Numbered from the stretch's first letter, positions 24,758 through 37,801 are shown. The stretch is 64,000 nt of DNA from Gorsachius magnificus (GCA_034008185.1 CM067109.1:31838885-31902884), one strand, 5' to 3'. A program made the numbers and translations. Notes: generated by a model from the sequence alone, not told the origin.

Positions 24758-26111
24758 TATATTTAAGACTATCTTGTAATACTGGTTGCAACATGAACTG
24801 GGTTTATTGCATGAAATTATAATAAATGTGGAAGACTTTAAAATAATGTAGAGGTGTTTATGTAAACTTCTAAAATGTAAAAGGCAGTAGGTATTAAATA
24901 AAAAGAAGTGCCATGCATAATTTGACTCATTTAGTTACAGTTTAACTTTAATACCGGATGAACACAGTCTACACGTACTTTGGCAGCAATGAGACCTTCC
25001 ATTAGCATCTGAATTTGTAAGCTCAAATATGAATCTTCGATGGTTTAAAAAAAAAAATAGAAAATAGCTAATATACATAAATGGTGTGGTTTGTTCTCGT
25101 CCACTGTCCTTTTTTCTGCATCAGGCTTAATGACCAGTCATCTGCTGGTTAGTCTTGCACTGCTAAAATACAAATAAAGATGTTTGTGGGGATTGATTGA
25201 GAAGGGCAAAAAACCAAGCTGTAATGTGAAGACAGCTGGGAATGTGGAAATCGATCATTTTAAATTTACTTTGAGCACAAGTTAAGTAATGTGAGGGATG
25301 GAATAATCCTGTTGCAACTAGTACTGCTCCAAAAAGAAAAAGTAGTTGTGGGTGGGAGGTGTGTTTGATCTGGCAAATGAAATTTTAGAGGGTGACTTGC
25401 TCATAAAATTCTGTGAAATCGATTAATAATTTTTCCTCATTCGTCTATTCTGTTTTTGTTCTTTCCTGAGAAAATTAAATAAACTTTATAATGTATACAA
25501 ATATAACAATAGAACACTAGTCATACAGCACTCAGGTTATTTCCGGGGCACCGATTTCTGCTGTCTCACATACGACTAGCTCATCACTTCATGAATATAT
25601 CTAACTACTGTTACAAATTAGTACCCGTCATTTTCGTGCTGTCAGAAAAGCTTTTGTAGAAGTTAACAGTAAAAGTATGACTAAAGAATGTTGTTTGTTT
25701 CTCATCTATGATTTAGCAGGAGAGGGTTAGAGTAGGGTCTTAGATTACAGTCTTGTTTCATTTACTGTACATTCATTTTCATATTACAGGATTACCATTG
25801 TGTTTCATATTTTCAAGACATGAACAAAATGTTTATCTAAAATGAAGAAAATCTAAGAAAACATTTGATGTGGTAGTCATGCCTCCTCTCCTGCTGCTGT
25901 TTTTTGTGACAAATGGTGCTTTTTCTTGAACATGTTGGTGTTCACTTGTGGTGATTTGATCCTTATCCCCAGAGTTTTACTTTCATTATTGTTCTATAAT
26001 TTTAATATTAAATATGAATTTAATAGAAATATATAATCAGCTATATTAGTTGTTAGGATTTTTTTTCTTGTCTGTTTCCCTGGGACTTAAATTAACCACG
26101 TGTATGGATTT

Positions 26112-26128
26112 CATAGAATCATAGAATC
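26112..26128 (-). repeat. Isolated CR1-type 3' octamers
   Basis: catagaatcatagaatc is the complement of two attctatg octamers that normally end CR1 elements. No CR1 body is visible next to it. It may be an extremely truncated CR1 insertion, the last trace of an old one, or chance. Confidence 0.35.
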
Positions 26129-26819
26129 AAGAATTTCATACCTTTTTGTTCTTCTGTAACTGTATTTTTAATGTACATAATTAACTAATTCAAGGAAGAG
26201 ATGTTTGCTTTTTTTGTTATTAATCACACCACAGATGTCTACAAAGGAAAGAAGAAGTAAATGAAATCCTTTAAAAGGGATGTATGTTACTATCATTATA
26301 TTTACTAGTTCAGAACGGTTAGTTTGAAGCTGAATGAAAAAAAATATGCTAACTGAATAGCAAAGCAGTAATGGATAGAAATGTCCCGTGTCCACTTTTC
26401 CAGTGTGCTTTCTGTATCTTGAACTTCTTTTGGAGACTGTGTTTAACTATTTGAAAAATCAGTATTTTTATTAAACCTCTTCAAGTGCAGCCTTTTAAGT
26501 ACAAGCTTTTATTAAGGAAACAGTGTTCATAGTTCTTCATTTTTAGCTTTAACTAGAAAATGCTTTTTATTTATCATTCAAGAAAATACTATTCTAAATG
26601 CTTGTTATTATGTTGTGTTTTTTTTCTGCAGGGACTCTAAAGGCTATGCTAAATTCATTAGGATGCTTGATTTTAAAATTTAAATGAGTTATTTTATAAC
26701 TAATACATTTTATTTGAATGTACTTTTACTTACCAATACAAAACGTGTCCTAGTTAGTGTTCAATTTTTCCTTCAAGAATGCTTTTTTTAATTTTTAAAA
26801 TTTATTTCTTTAAATTCAG

Positions 26820-26920
26820 ACATTAATGCTATTGTGTTTACTGAGCTTCCCCATGAGCGAAAAGAATTTGCAGGTTATGCCAGTACTATCTGGCAATATG
26901 ATTATATGGCGACAACTTGA
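26820..26920 (+). other. Candidate exon or terminal coding segment (unconfirmed)
   Basis: A pyrimidine-rich stretch ends in attcag (AG at 26818-26819). One frame then runs to TGA at 26918-26920, reading INAIVFTELPHERKEFAG and ending in YDYMATT. A GTTATG at 26874 could act as a donor and would define a 54-nt internal exon. Both options are weak, and the peptide is not recognised. Confidence 0.17.
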
Positions 26921-27565
26921 GATTTTTTTTCTGGTTTTAATTGGAATGGTGGATATCAAAGTTAAAAAAGGCTACATTTCGCTCAGTGTGCTTATTGCTG
27001 CATTTTGTGAACTGTGTACGATGAAAATCACAATGTCATAATCTGCATGCTTTTAATATTAGTGAGCATTGACTGGTATTCTAAATATTGGTATGTGTAA
27101 CCGCATCTATTCAGCAGGGTGTTGTTCTGCATTTCAGTTTATATGAAAAATGACCAAAATCATACCAGTGTGCTATTTATAGTAACTGTCTTAAAACAAA
27201 TGTAATATTTGATGAAATAATACTGCAATTTACTTGCAGTAAAATATTTTATATATGTGTGCATTTTAAGTGCTGAATGTAAGGATCTTCTGGTTTATAA
27301 GAGGTGATGTGAGTGTGCCAGTGATTTTACATAACAGAAAATTGTTCTGTCTTTATACAGTTAAATGTATAATTAAATGTATAAGTAAATGTAAGCTTGA
27401 TTATACAGAAACTATTTAGCATTTGCAGACACAGATTAATTTAATTTTTAAGTGTTATGCAATATTTTTTCCAAGACAGGGGAAAAACCTCTGCATGCAG
27501 TATTGTGAATGCATTATTGAATTCCCATCAACTGTATGTTCAATATCTAGAGGCGCACATGCGGG

Positions 27566-27598
27566 GTGTGTATCTGTGTGTATATGTGTGTGTGTATA
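27566..27598. repeat. GT-rich microsatellite
   Basis: An imperfect (GT)n run with interspersed TA, reading gtgtgtatctgtgtgtatat then gtgtgtgtgt. Confidence 0.85.
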
Positions 27599-29851
27599 CC
27601 TTAATTCTAAGCTTTGTGCATGCAGAAAATTCTGAGATATAGGGAATTTGTAAATTAATGCAAGAACTTGACATTTACTTTCAAATAAATTATAGTAAAT
27701 TGTTTGGGGATAAGTGCAAGTCATATGTTAATGTGATCATGCAATTTAATAACTGATAACAAGACTGTTACAAACGTTTATATCTCCTTCTAAATTGAAG
27801 ACATACATAGTACCATTTCTCAGTGAGCTATCTCTTAATCATTGCAGATTGCATGTGTAACAAAGAAAATATTTTTAAATTAATGGAAATAGTACCTTTT
27901 AAATAAAAAAAATCATTGAATAAAAAAATGCAGCTAATTAATCAGTTTAGTACTATTCATTTAATATTGAACAGTATTTTTCTTTTAAAATTACTCCCAA
28001 GTATTCTAAACAGTAATAGAAGATAGAAGTAATAATAAAAGCTTCATAAATTTGGTTTTGTTCCTGACATTTGTATGTGACTGGCCATTATATGGTTGTT
28101 CTTCAGAATTGTAATTTAATATATAATAAATGCAATCCAGTAAAAAAAAAGTAATAGTAGTTTTAAATATTATCAACAGTGCTGTGGCTCAGTAGGATCG
28201 AGTCATTGCTGTACTTTTGAAACTGGAGAGGTAGTTTCATACTATTTGTATATGCTGTTGTCACACGGTGTGATTGTTAGTGCATATTCTGTAATATTAT
28301 ATTAATTCAAATAGTATTTACAAAATATTGAAAATTAATGTGTGCTATACCAGGTACAGCAAAGAATATCAGAATATTTTCTATCTCCTAAGTTACAGAA
28401 ATAATCTTGAGGGGCAATATGCAAACAGTTTGATGCTCAATAACTTTGTATTAAAAGTAAGCTGTTTGTGCTAAAGTATCTAATGTAAAATTTTTATAGC
28501 TGTAAAACATTTAGTGTGCTTATTAGTTAGCAATGTAATTGTTGTGAAGAATGGTTAAGGTGTGTTAATGAGGGAAACGATACCTTGTGTGGTTTCTTGT
28601 ATCTTGAGATCATTAACACTGAAAGACTGTTATTTAGACCATTTCTTTTTCCTGTATGTGTAATAGGTAGTTGTTTTGTTCCTGTGACAAGATAGACTAT
28701 CTTCTTGCTGCTGTGAACATTAAAATAGCGCTTTTTTTTTTGTGTAGCTTTTTTTTAGGTCTTGCTTTCTCTTTTGTGCTCTAGTATAGCATCTCCCTTT
28801 AGGCGCACTATTTTGCGAAGATTTTTTAAAATATATGTTTACTTTTGTTTAGGTAAAAGCGATTTGGTGTAGCTGAAAACTAATTAATACAAAAGGTCAG
28901 GCTGTATATCTTTTATATGATCATTTCATAATGGGTTTTTTGCATCCTAGCTAAGTGCTTTGTTTGAGCAAGTCCCTTCTTTTGTGTGTTTGACTAGTAT
29001 TATACGGTGTGATCTGTGTAGTGCTGAAATGGGAGTAGCTCCATTTGCTCTATTTATAGCTCAAATAAAACAAAACAGATTGCCACCTTACTATTCACTA
29101 TTTTTATCTCAATATATGGATAACAATAAATCTGGAGAGATAAAAAAAGGGTACATAAAAGAAAGCACCTCATCACAAGAAAAGGGCTCCTTTTTGAAGA
29201 GGCACTAATCAAATGGCACTGATGAAAAGAGGTCTTTGAATCTGTATTATCTGATGTAGATGGTTGAGCTTTTGAATTTTGTACTTACGAGTCACATTTT
29301 TCAATGCAGTTTGTCAAACTAGAATATGATTAATCTATCTGTCATTCTGAATTGATATTGGGGAACCTTGTCAGAGTGTACGTAATGATGTATGACTTTG
29401 TCAGCTTTTGATAGTAATATTGTATTTACAACTAACAAAATTTAAGCATGCATCATTTTGACCTTGAAATGAGCTTATTCTGTTCCCTTGATTTGTGAAA
29501 ACATGTGGCTCTTGATAAAAAGAAAAACAGCATTTTGCTGGAAAAGTATAGCTCATTTTAGCTTTCTGCACTCATTAATTAAGAATGCTTGTTGTTGCAC
29601 ACCAACTCATCTGCTAACAGTTTGTTTGAAATTTGATTGTAATTAATTTTTTCTGCCTTTCCTTGCTGGCTCTGTGTATATGTCACCTGAAAGACATAAA
29701 AATATTTTAAAGTGGCATTCGTATTTTCAGTCATATCAAAATATTATTTTATAATTTTATCAGGCGGTCCTGTGCCTAGGACAAGTTTAGGACTGAAGAG
29801 AAGTGGGAAATATATAGGCAATATAGGTATTTGATTTGGAAGTAATAGTGA

Positions 29852-29869
29852 TTTTTTTTTTTTTTTTTT
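29852..29869. repeat. Poly-T run (18 T)
   Basis: An uninterrupted T homopolymer with no associated element identified. Confidence 0.9.
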
Positions 29870-30001
29870 CTCACTGCCAGCAGAGGCTGGCTAAAAGCCT
29901 GCAGAATGTTAAGGCAGAGGGAAATGTTTGTTCTTTCTCTGTGATAAGCTTTTCTAGATACTGTAACACTGGAGTTTTTCCAAATAAGACAAGCTTTCCT
30001 T

Positions 30002-30100
30002 CTTGTCTTGGGTAAATCACCTAAGTCCTTTGTGCATCGATTTCCCCATTGACACAACATTGCTAGTAAGAGCTACCTCATGAACTGTTTGAAGAACAGT
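30002..30100 (+). mobile_element. MIR-like ancient SINE relic
   Basis: The order of words follows the core of the old amniote MIR/CORE-SINE family: cttgggtaaatcacctaa (family: cttgggcaagtcacttaacc), then tttgtgcatcgatttcccca (family: tctgtgcctcagtttcccca), then agctacctcatgaactgttt (family: tacctcat.gggttgttgtga). It is heavily diverged, as expected for an element older than the bird radiation. The upstream tRNA-like part is not legible. The family comparison is from memory. Confidence 0.55.
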
Positions 30101-30359
30101 ATTTTCAGTCTGCTTTAAGACTGAGACTTAAGACTTCCTCATGGAAGGTATTACATGAATTGTTCAAGTTTGACTCTTGACAATAATTTAGCTGGGAGTC
30201 AGAAGACCTGTTAAAACTATATGCTAAAATATTTGGCAATAATTAACGCTAAGGAAAAAGAACCTACTCATACAGTTCCTAGAATTGTCTCTCATAACTT
30301 CTGGGGGTCCATTCCAATGTACATGATTTTATGTAGTCCATCCTACTGGCCAAAGCTAG

Positions 30360-30475
30360 AGAGGTTGTTCAGGTCTTGTCCAGGTGAGTTTTGAATACCT
30401 GCGAAGATGGAGATTCCACAGGCCCTCTCGGCAAACCTATTCCAGTGTCTGACCACCCTCCTGCTGTTGTACTCT
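30360..30475 (-). mobile_element. Old CR1 LINE fragment
   Basis: Complement of a CR1 C-terminal coding region. On the + strand it reads cttgtccaggtgagttttga, gatggagattccacaggccc and ctattccagtgtctgaccac. On the minus strand this gives VVRHWNRFAERACG, a degraded version of the CR1 V-V-R-H-W-N-R-L-P-R-E-V block. It is the most diverged CR1 piece in the window and has no legible 3' octamers. Confidence 0.75.
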
Positions 30476-32548
30476 TGGTAGCACAGCCAGTGAGGAAAAT
30501 CCTTGGAATATCCATTCATCTTCTCTGTAGCAATATTTTGTTTCACTGGTGGAGATGGTGAAATTATAGCCAGAGTGTAGTGCCTGATAAACTGAGTAAT
30601 TTTTCCAAAAATAGGAAATAATTTTGGTACTCAAAAGCATAGATTTTACTTCTTCCAGACTTCATGTGTAAGTGGACAAGAGTTCTACATACCAGTAATT
30701 TAATAATTATTAGTAAGAATAAGAAGCTGATTTTGTATGTTTTCAAATGTTAACCTTTATATATAAAATAAGTATATTGAGAAATACTTTAAGAAAGAAG
30801 CATTAAAGATGATGTAGTGAATGGAAGAAAGTAGTTGGAAGTTGTAAGAACATGATTGTCACTTCATTTACTATGGTGTATTGTAGTCATGGAATTGTGT
30901 CTGAATAGGTTCGTCTGGCAGTTTTGAGGAGGCATCTTTACAATAAAGTCAAGTGGATGAGAAATTTCTTGTGCATCTTTAAGGCTAGGGAGCAAAGGAT
31001 ATTGACCTTTTCAATGGATCACTAAGATACAGAAATGTAAACATTTTAGCGAAAGTTCAGTGATACCGCCTTATTTGAGGACTTTGTTTGCTAGTGAAAT
31101 ACGCTTGTAAAGCGCATGAAGCAACTGAAGAGATGAGGAACTCTGAACATTTTCCCATCAGGTCTTGTAGCGATCACAGTTTTTGTTAGTAAATGAAGCT
31201 TTTTGTAGGGGCAGTAGCTGATCTTCTATCCATAAATTTATTGGATTGTATTGCTATATGCTCTATTATATTGCTCTATGACTTTACAGAGGGAGGAATG
31301 GCAGTTCTGGTAAAGAAAAAGGTTGATGCTGTCTTTGTGCTATCTCTGTATATGTGCAGGTGTCAGAAAAGAAAGGCTAGCCTTTTGGACAGAGATGGCA
31401 ATTTTGGAAAATAAAAAACAAAAACCCCCACAAAACACTGAAAGTACTTATGTAGCAAGCACAATTTTAGATGAAGTGAGAGGTATTATCCTGTACAATA
31501 AGGAAGGCTTCTATGAAAATCTTTGGAAGTCTTTGAGGAAACGTAAGCAGTGCGAGTTGATCTACATACAGATTATACTTTTAACAGAGGTAGCAATACT
31601 ATTGGACAAATTCCACTGTGTCCCATGTCCACCCATCTGTGTCCCCTCCCCCCCATATTTTTACAGAATGAAGTACTCTGTTCTCTGACACGTTTAATAT
31701 GAAATACAGGAGAGAGTGAAGGTAACTTAAACAAAACAGCTGAACGTTAGAAAGTATGTGAGCTGAAGAATATGTATTTGTGGTTGACAAGCTGCGTTGT
31801 AAGGACATTGACCTGAAAAGAAATGGTAGGGGACTCGGATGCTCTTATATATATATAATAATTTTTTAATATAAAAATAGGCCCCCCAAATATAGCTTGC
31901 TGGAATTGAGAATGAGATCGTGTTTTAAGTATTTTATTTTATTTCTACATTTCTGACAATGGAAAAATGAAGGGAAAATCATGTGAGTAGGTGCTTCTGC
32001 TACAGTTAAAATAAGTTGTTAAGCTCATTTCTCTGAATGGAGAGTGATTGTAATTATAAAATTGTAATGGGAGACAATTTTTTTTTATGCTGGTGGGTTA
32101 GACAGAGGAATTCTTAATCTCCCCTTCTCTAACGGTTGATATTCTGATCTTAAAGGAAAACGGTTACACTCTTTATTTTTATATAGATAAAAGTGTCATT
32201 TTGTGAGTAACCCTCAGTAGACTTGGTCAGGTGAGATTTATTTATGTTGTTCGCCCAATACACTTTGACAGGTGGTTCTAAAAAAAATTTTTTTATAAAG
32301 TTTAGCTTATTCTGATTAGGCCAAAGCATATAAAGTGTGTGTCTTTGGGTATGCTGCCATTCTGTAGAAGTGTTTTGTGTAATAAAAATGTAATTAAAAA
32401 CCTCTCCAGGAATTAAAAATATTAAAGATCTTCCTTCGAGGAACTGCATTCCAGTAATTTTGAAAATCCTCTTTTTAATATATTTGATTTTTTGGACAAG
32501 GACAGTATCTAGTCTTTAGCTTATTGGCCAGAATGCTTTGAATGATAA

Positions 32549-32640
32549 CACCTAGCTCTTATATAATTCTTTGCATTTCTAAAGTACTCTATAAATATGG
32601 ATTAGTTAATCCTCTTGAAGTGTATCGATATTAAACAGTG
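32549..32640 (-). mobile_element. MIR-like/L2-like tail relic, antisense
   Basis: cacctagctcttatataatt, ctttgcatttctaaagta and ctctataaatatgg follow the complement of the tail shared by several ancient amniote retroelements (atacctagctcttatatagc...tagatctcaaagcgctttac). The continuation to ttaaacag resembles the ...ttttacag segment of the same tail. Divergence is high, so family assignment is uncertain. The sense version of this tail is also seen at 46505-46611. Confidence 0.5.
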
Positions 32641-35285
32641 AAAAGCTTCATGAAACCCAGACTTTTTCTTATACCTCAGATCCTCAGGCCTGCAAGAATT
32701 AAAGCGTCTCTTGCCTTCTTATGGGATGTTTTTCTAATCGTATTTTGATGGCGAATGTCTGTAATTAATGCGATCTTTTTCAGAATATTATAAACACGTT
32801 TATATTTGTTTACCTCCACTTAGGTCTTTTACAACATAGCAATTGCGTATCTGCTTCCTGTTCTTGTAACCACAGAACTAATGTAATAAGAATAATGGCA
32901 GGGACTTGAATAGTGCCTACTAAAATACTGGTTCAAATTAAAATCATTGAACAGATTTTGTTCTTTTAAGTGGTCTGTGAGAAGATCATTAATACATGGA
33001 GATCTGTTACTGCTCTAGTGCTGAAAATCTGGTGGCCTTCAAGTCATGGTTATTAAGCAAGAGTGAAGGGTGCAGGTTTATGGTTCATACAGTTAGCTGT
33101 CACTGAATGCTCTGTGGCTTTTATGGAAACTACCAAATAATGCAGTAGGTGATTTGGCATCAAGGGGGTAGAACACAGTGATTACCTCTTTGTCCTGTGA
33201 GATTCTTTTTGTAGTCTACAGTATCCTTGAGGAGGTAAACCCAAGGTTTTAGCTGGACACTTGTAGCTGAAGAACCACTATCAATAATACTGCTATTAAA
33301 TACTTACAAAAGGAAATACACAGTCAGTATATCTTCTGCACTAGTTAGGAATATTAGACTGGAAATGTAATTAAAATAATTTCTTTCTGTAATGAGAGAT
33401 GCAGTTGTTTATTTTGATCATGTCACTTCTGAATCATTCTGCTATTGTATAACTCTGTTTCCAAATTACCCTAGCTCATCTGAAAACTCAACATCATATC
33501 TAGCCCAGCAAGTTTCATGTTCGTGCCTTTGTCCACCTTGTGTCAACATTGAATTCTTTTCTTTTTTAATTCAAAAGTGTTACTCTGTCATTACACCAAA
33601 TGAATGAAGGAATAATAGGGATTTTTCTTCATCCTGAATCCAATTCCTGTGGCTTCTTGTAGTTATTTCAGTGTGTAAGTGTGTGCATTCTGGACTTTCT
33701 CCTGAGGTATGTTTTATAATATCTTGTGTAGTATAACTTCTGGGGTGCTTGCTGCTGGCTCTTCTCTCCCACCTCACCCTCACATGTTCCCAAACTCAAG
33801 TGCAGTGTGGTATAGAAACCAGGGAATAAATTCATCTGTCACAGGAGGGAGGAAGTTTAGATGCAGTGTTACACCTGACTGAGTAAAACGTGTTTCCTTT
33901 CCCTCTTTTTCCCAACGTTCACAAGGCCTTTTAGAAACATGTTCAAGTAATTATTAAAATTAGGAAACACATTTAGAGGATGTACTTGTTTAGAAAGCAA
34001 CGGAAAAAACAAGACAAAGAAGTTTGAGGTAATGAGTAAACAGCACAATTTATATTAATTTCAGATTTTTTTCTGCTTAGAATTGCTTTTGTGCAGCTAC
34101 TGAAAATCTTCAGTTTTAGAATACTGTAACTTGGTGTTTCTTCTGTCTCTGAGAGAAGCTTTCAGTGGTGTTCTATCAGCATACGTGTCTTTAATAGCAA
34201 TTGTATTGTAATTCTCAGTAAGACTTGGACAGTGAAGGAGAAACGAACATACTATAATTATAACATAGTGGAAAATCTTAGAATGAGGAAATATTTCAGA
34301 AAGAGCATTTTTGCTGAGGTTTCTAAACATTTTCTGTGTCAATATTTTTTGTTGTTTTGCTTAAAATAAAACAAGTCAGTTCTTCCTGTATTAAAAATAA
34401 TTGGTTGTCTCATGTTTTGCTTCTGCTCTCTAGCAAAAGTTGTCATGGTAAGATTTGCATTAAGCTGTGCACATGTTTTTAATTAAAACTATCACATATA
34501 ACAAGGCAGCATTTAAAGCAGATTGAAGAAAGTGTAATAACTTGCCAGTCTTCCACAGTATAAACATGAGACAGATAGGAAAGATATTGGAAGTGTTAAA
34601 ATTACTAGTGTAAACTCTTAGAAGATAATTTCTTTAACAAACTGTGTTTTTCAAACTATCATGTGCATTTAACTTTTTAACCTGTGCTTCAAAAATGACT
34701 ATGTATTAATTTATAACAGTGAGGATGAAAACTTCAACTATCTGTCAGTGGTTATTTGGCAACGTGAACGAGCATCTCTGAAGAATCCTTTCACATTTCA
34801 CTTTACCATATTCTCAGAAAGATCAGACAGGCGTAGCTAGGAAGAAATTTAAAATAGTGTAGGGAAAAATATGCACCTGCTAAGCCAAGCTGTTATTCTT
34901 GTATGAAGTAAGAGTGATAGGTGATACTAGTAATTTTACTGCTCTAAATAGACTTACTCTATGTAAAGTTGACAAGTAATAAGGTAGGATTCTGTGCAGA
35001 GTTACAGCAATGCTTAAAATGACTGCATACTTTGGATGTGTAATGTGTTTATAATTTAATCCTGTCTTTAGTGGCAAAGTTGACTGACCAAGAATTAGGA
35101 AAACCTGATTTCAGGTTGCACATATAACCTTTCTTAGCCTTCTTGACATGCATGCTATGATATACATGCATATATTCAAACACAAAATGGATGTTGCTTG
35201 TATTAGTGGGAATTCAGCCAATATCTTCTTTTCACTTATTTTTCAAATTGTGGCCACTAGTCATATTTTACTGTTTGCTCCCCAG

Positions 35286-35336
35286 TTCATATGCTGTTCT
35301 GAAGGCAGAACTTTTTATGTCCTCTTACTCACAGAT
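35286..35336 (+). other. Candidate 51-nt exon (unconfirmed)
   Basis: Signals are strong on both sides. The acceptor tract is tactgtttgctccccag (AG at 35284-35285) and the donor GTAAGT starts at 35337, followed by ATC. The length is 17 codons. Two frames are open: FICCSEGRTFYVLLLTD and, one base later, SYAVLKAELFMSSYSQ. The second looks more like a soluble protein segment. Neither is recognised. Confidence 0.25.
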
Positions 35337-37213
35337 GTAAGTATCTCACAAATATTAACCAAGTAAGTTCAAAGGAGGAAGTGGGGAGAGGTTAAGTCTA
35401 AAGGATCCAGCACTTAGGGTGACCAGGTTGGAAGCAACCGTGACAAGAAGGTTTCAAGTTCATTTCTGTAGCAGTTTGGAGAAGAGTATGAAAAGTGTGC
35501 TGCTGAAGGATGGGGATGAAGTTGTTCTACAGAGAGAATTTTCCAAGCTATTTTGTCCTATTGAGTGGGGGTTTGTGATTTTAATGATGTAATATTCTGA
35601 AGGGAGGATAATGAAAAGCAAAGCTAAATGTGTCCCAACTTATGAATATTTCAGGATAATCTTAAGTGATAGTTACTGTTTTAAGGGAAAAGTACTGTTT
35701 TATTTCTGTGTCAGTTTAGGAGAAATAGTTTAAATGTTGGTTCACTGTTGTAGCGAGTTTTGACTGGATGTTACAAGATATTTTAAAATAGAAATACAAT
35801 CTAACTTATTGCCAGAATGACAAATCATGTTATTCTATCACGCAGGTATATAGATTTGGCTTTTTAGGAAAATAATAGGTAGTCTAGGACAATGGATTGA
35901 TGGTTCTTACCTTCTTGTGATCACCTAAGATTTTTATTGCAAACAAACAATACAATATCTGTAATTCAGATAAATCCTATTTGATGCATAACACAAAAGA
36001 TTTGAAATACTTGTTTTTCTCAGAATCCTTAGAAACATGATTTTGTGGCCTGTCACTTTCTTCTCTTCCTGATTATATTCTTGAGAAAAAAAGCCTTAAT
36101 TTTCTAGAGACAGAAAAGTATATCCCAGAAATGGTGTGCCACTGTTTTGGGTGGGTCATTTTTTCCTTGAATACATTTGCTTTAAACATTAAGGTTTATA
36201 AGCACAGCTATGGTAAGAAAGAGACATTTTTATTTTAGAAATACTGCAGAGTGAGTGGACTTCAGAGACTGCATACATGGATACCTTAATTACAGTTCTT
36301 GAGTTGAGTTGTTCCCCCAAACTGGTTTTGGCAATGGTTCCACATCAGCTTAAATGGATTTGATGTTTACAGTTCCAAACAATGCATTAGATAGAAAATG
36401 GCTTCTAACTTCATATGCATAAGAAGGAGAGGATGACATAGTTCAGAATAAATACTCAAATTTTGATATGTGCTTCCAGAAATGCAGGGTATTTCTTTGA
36501 CAAGAGGTATAGTTGAAGATATGATGATGATAAGTTGATGATAAGGTAAAAGTGTGTGACAGGTGTTACTGAACTACATGCTTTGAGTTACCTATGGCAA
36601 CAGGTATAACGTTCAGTTATTAGCATGCTCACAGATCTTTACTGTAATGATTCAGAAGTATGTAGAGCTTCATTTTGCCATAGATATAACTCTTCAAACC
36701 CTCTTGTCATCTGTCAGGGTTTGAGCAAACAAATTTTGACACAAATCGGAAAACTGTGACAGTTGAGTGACAAGCTGTCAAAGGTTCCAGATCAATTGTA
36801 CAGTTTATTGCCTTAAACTCTGCTAAGTGGATAAATATCAGGAAAAAACCTGAAATTAATCATTACAAATACCGCAGAAATGTAAGTGATTTAAGAATAA
36901 TAGATATTGAAGATCTTAAGTTATTTCAGGGCTAGGAGTAATGTTGCAGTAATGTTTTTTATAGAAATTGTCAATGCTAAATAACACTTCATATCTTGGG
37001 AGTGTTAATTCAACTATTTTCAAGGACTGTAATACAAACATGAGTTAAATTTTAGGGTATAGAGGAAAGCATGGATAGTAGTAGGTCAGTAGGCCATTTT
37101 CATCTCTTACTCTTATGTGTGTATGATTACCAGGTCTAATGTTTGGATACACTTAATGGGAAAGGGTGAGATTGATGGCTGACTCCAGTGGGTTGCTGCT
37201 ACACACTGCTCTT

Positions 37214-37801
37214 TGAGTCTAGCTGGGATGGAGTTAGCTTTCTTCATTACAGCCCATATGGTGCTGAGCTTTGCCTTTGTGGCTGAACAGTGTTGATAGC
37301 ACACCAGTGTTTTGGCTGTTGCTGAACAGGTGCTTGCACAGCATCAAGGCTTTATGTCCAACCCTGTCCCTCCCTAAGGGTCAGTAAGCTGGGGGTGGGG
37401 AAGAGGTTGGGAGAGGACACAGAAGGGACAGGTGACCAAACTGACCAGAAGGATTTCTCCATGCCGTATGGTGTTGTGCTCAGCAATAAAAGCTGAGGGT
37501 AAGTGGGAGAATGCAGGGACATTTGTAGTTAAGAAGTTTGTCTTCCCAGGCAACAGCTACAGATACTGTGGCTGTGCTTTCCAGGAAGTTACTGGACATT
37601 GCTTGTCAATGAGAAGTGGTAAAAGAATTCCTCTTTTTGCTTTGCTTCCACGTGCACCTTTTGATTTTTCTTATTAAAATTTCTTTATCTTGAGCCACAA
37701 GCTTTTCCATCTTATTTTCTCATACTGTCTGGTTGAGGAAGAGGAGGAGTGAGAGAGCAGCAGGGTGGGCATCCGGCAGCAGCCAAGGTCAGCCTACCAC
37801 A
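37214..37801 (+). mobile_element. Solo LTR, mosaic ERVL-like
   Basis: A 588-base LTR starting tgagtctagctgggatggag and ending aaggtcagcctaccaca. Its 5' part and middle correspond to the group at 9341, 52731 and 60733: agctgggatggagttag, a gctcagcaataaaagctgag segment in the TATA-box position, and tgtcttcccagg. Its last 120 bases or so instead match the end of the LTR at 46904-48059: cttgagccac, cttattttc, ggtgggcatccggcagc, and the gccaaggtcagcc..ccaca terminus. This suggests an LTR group formed by recombination. No target duplication is visible (ctctt on the left, gccac on the right). No internal region is present. Confidence 0.87.
37676..37681 (+). terminator. LTR poly(A)-type signal ATTAAA
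   Basis: Located in ttcttattaaaatttcttta, the counterpart of the tattaaactgtcttta block of the other LTRs in this window. Confidence 0.4.

Larger units (their letters stand above)
24758..30001. other. Unique AT-rich sequence
   Basis: More than 5 kb without a clear mobile element. It contains a GT microsatellite at 27566-27598, an isolated pair of CR1-type octamers at 26112-26128, and an 18-base T run at 29852-29869. A segment with acceptor-like signals at 26820-26920 is listed separately. Confidence 0.5.
30476..37213. other. Unique AT-rich sequence
   Basis: Nearly 7 kb with only one ancient SINE relic (32549-32640) and one exon-like segment (35286-35336). AT dinucleotide runs occur near 31848. 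No gene is supported. Confidence 0.5.

Noticed and set aside
24607..24822. 71-codon open frame with a repeated segment
   Set aside because: The repeat comes from the 46-bp DNA duplication; composition and context give no support for a gene.
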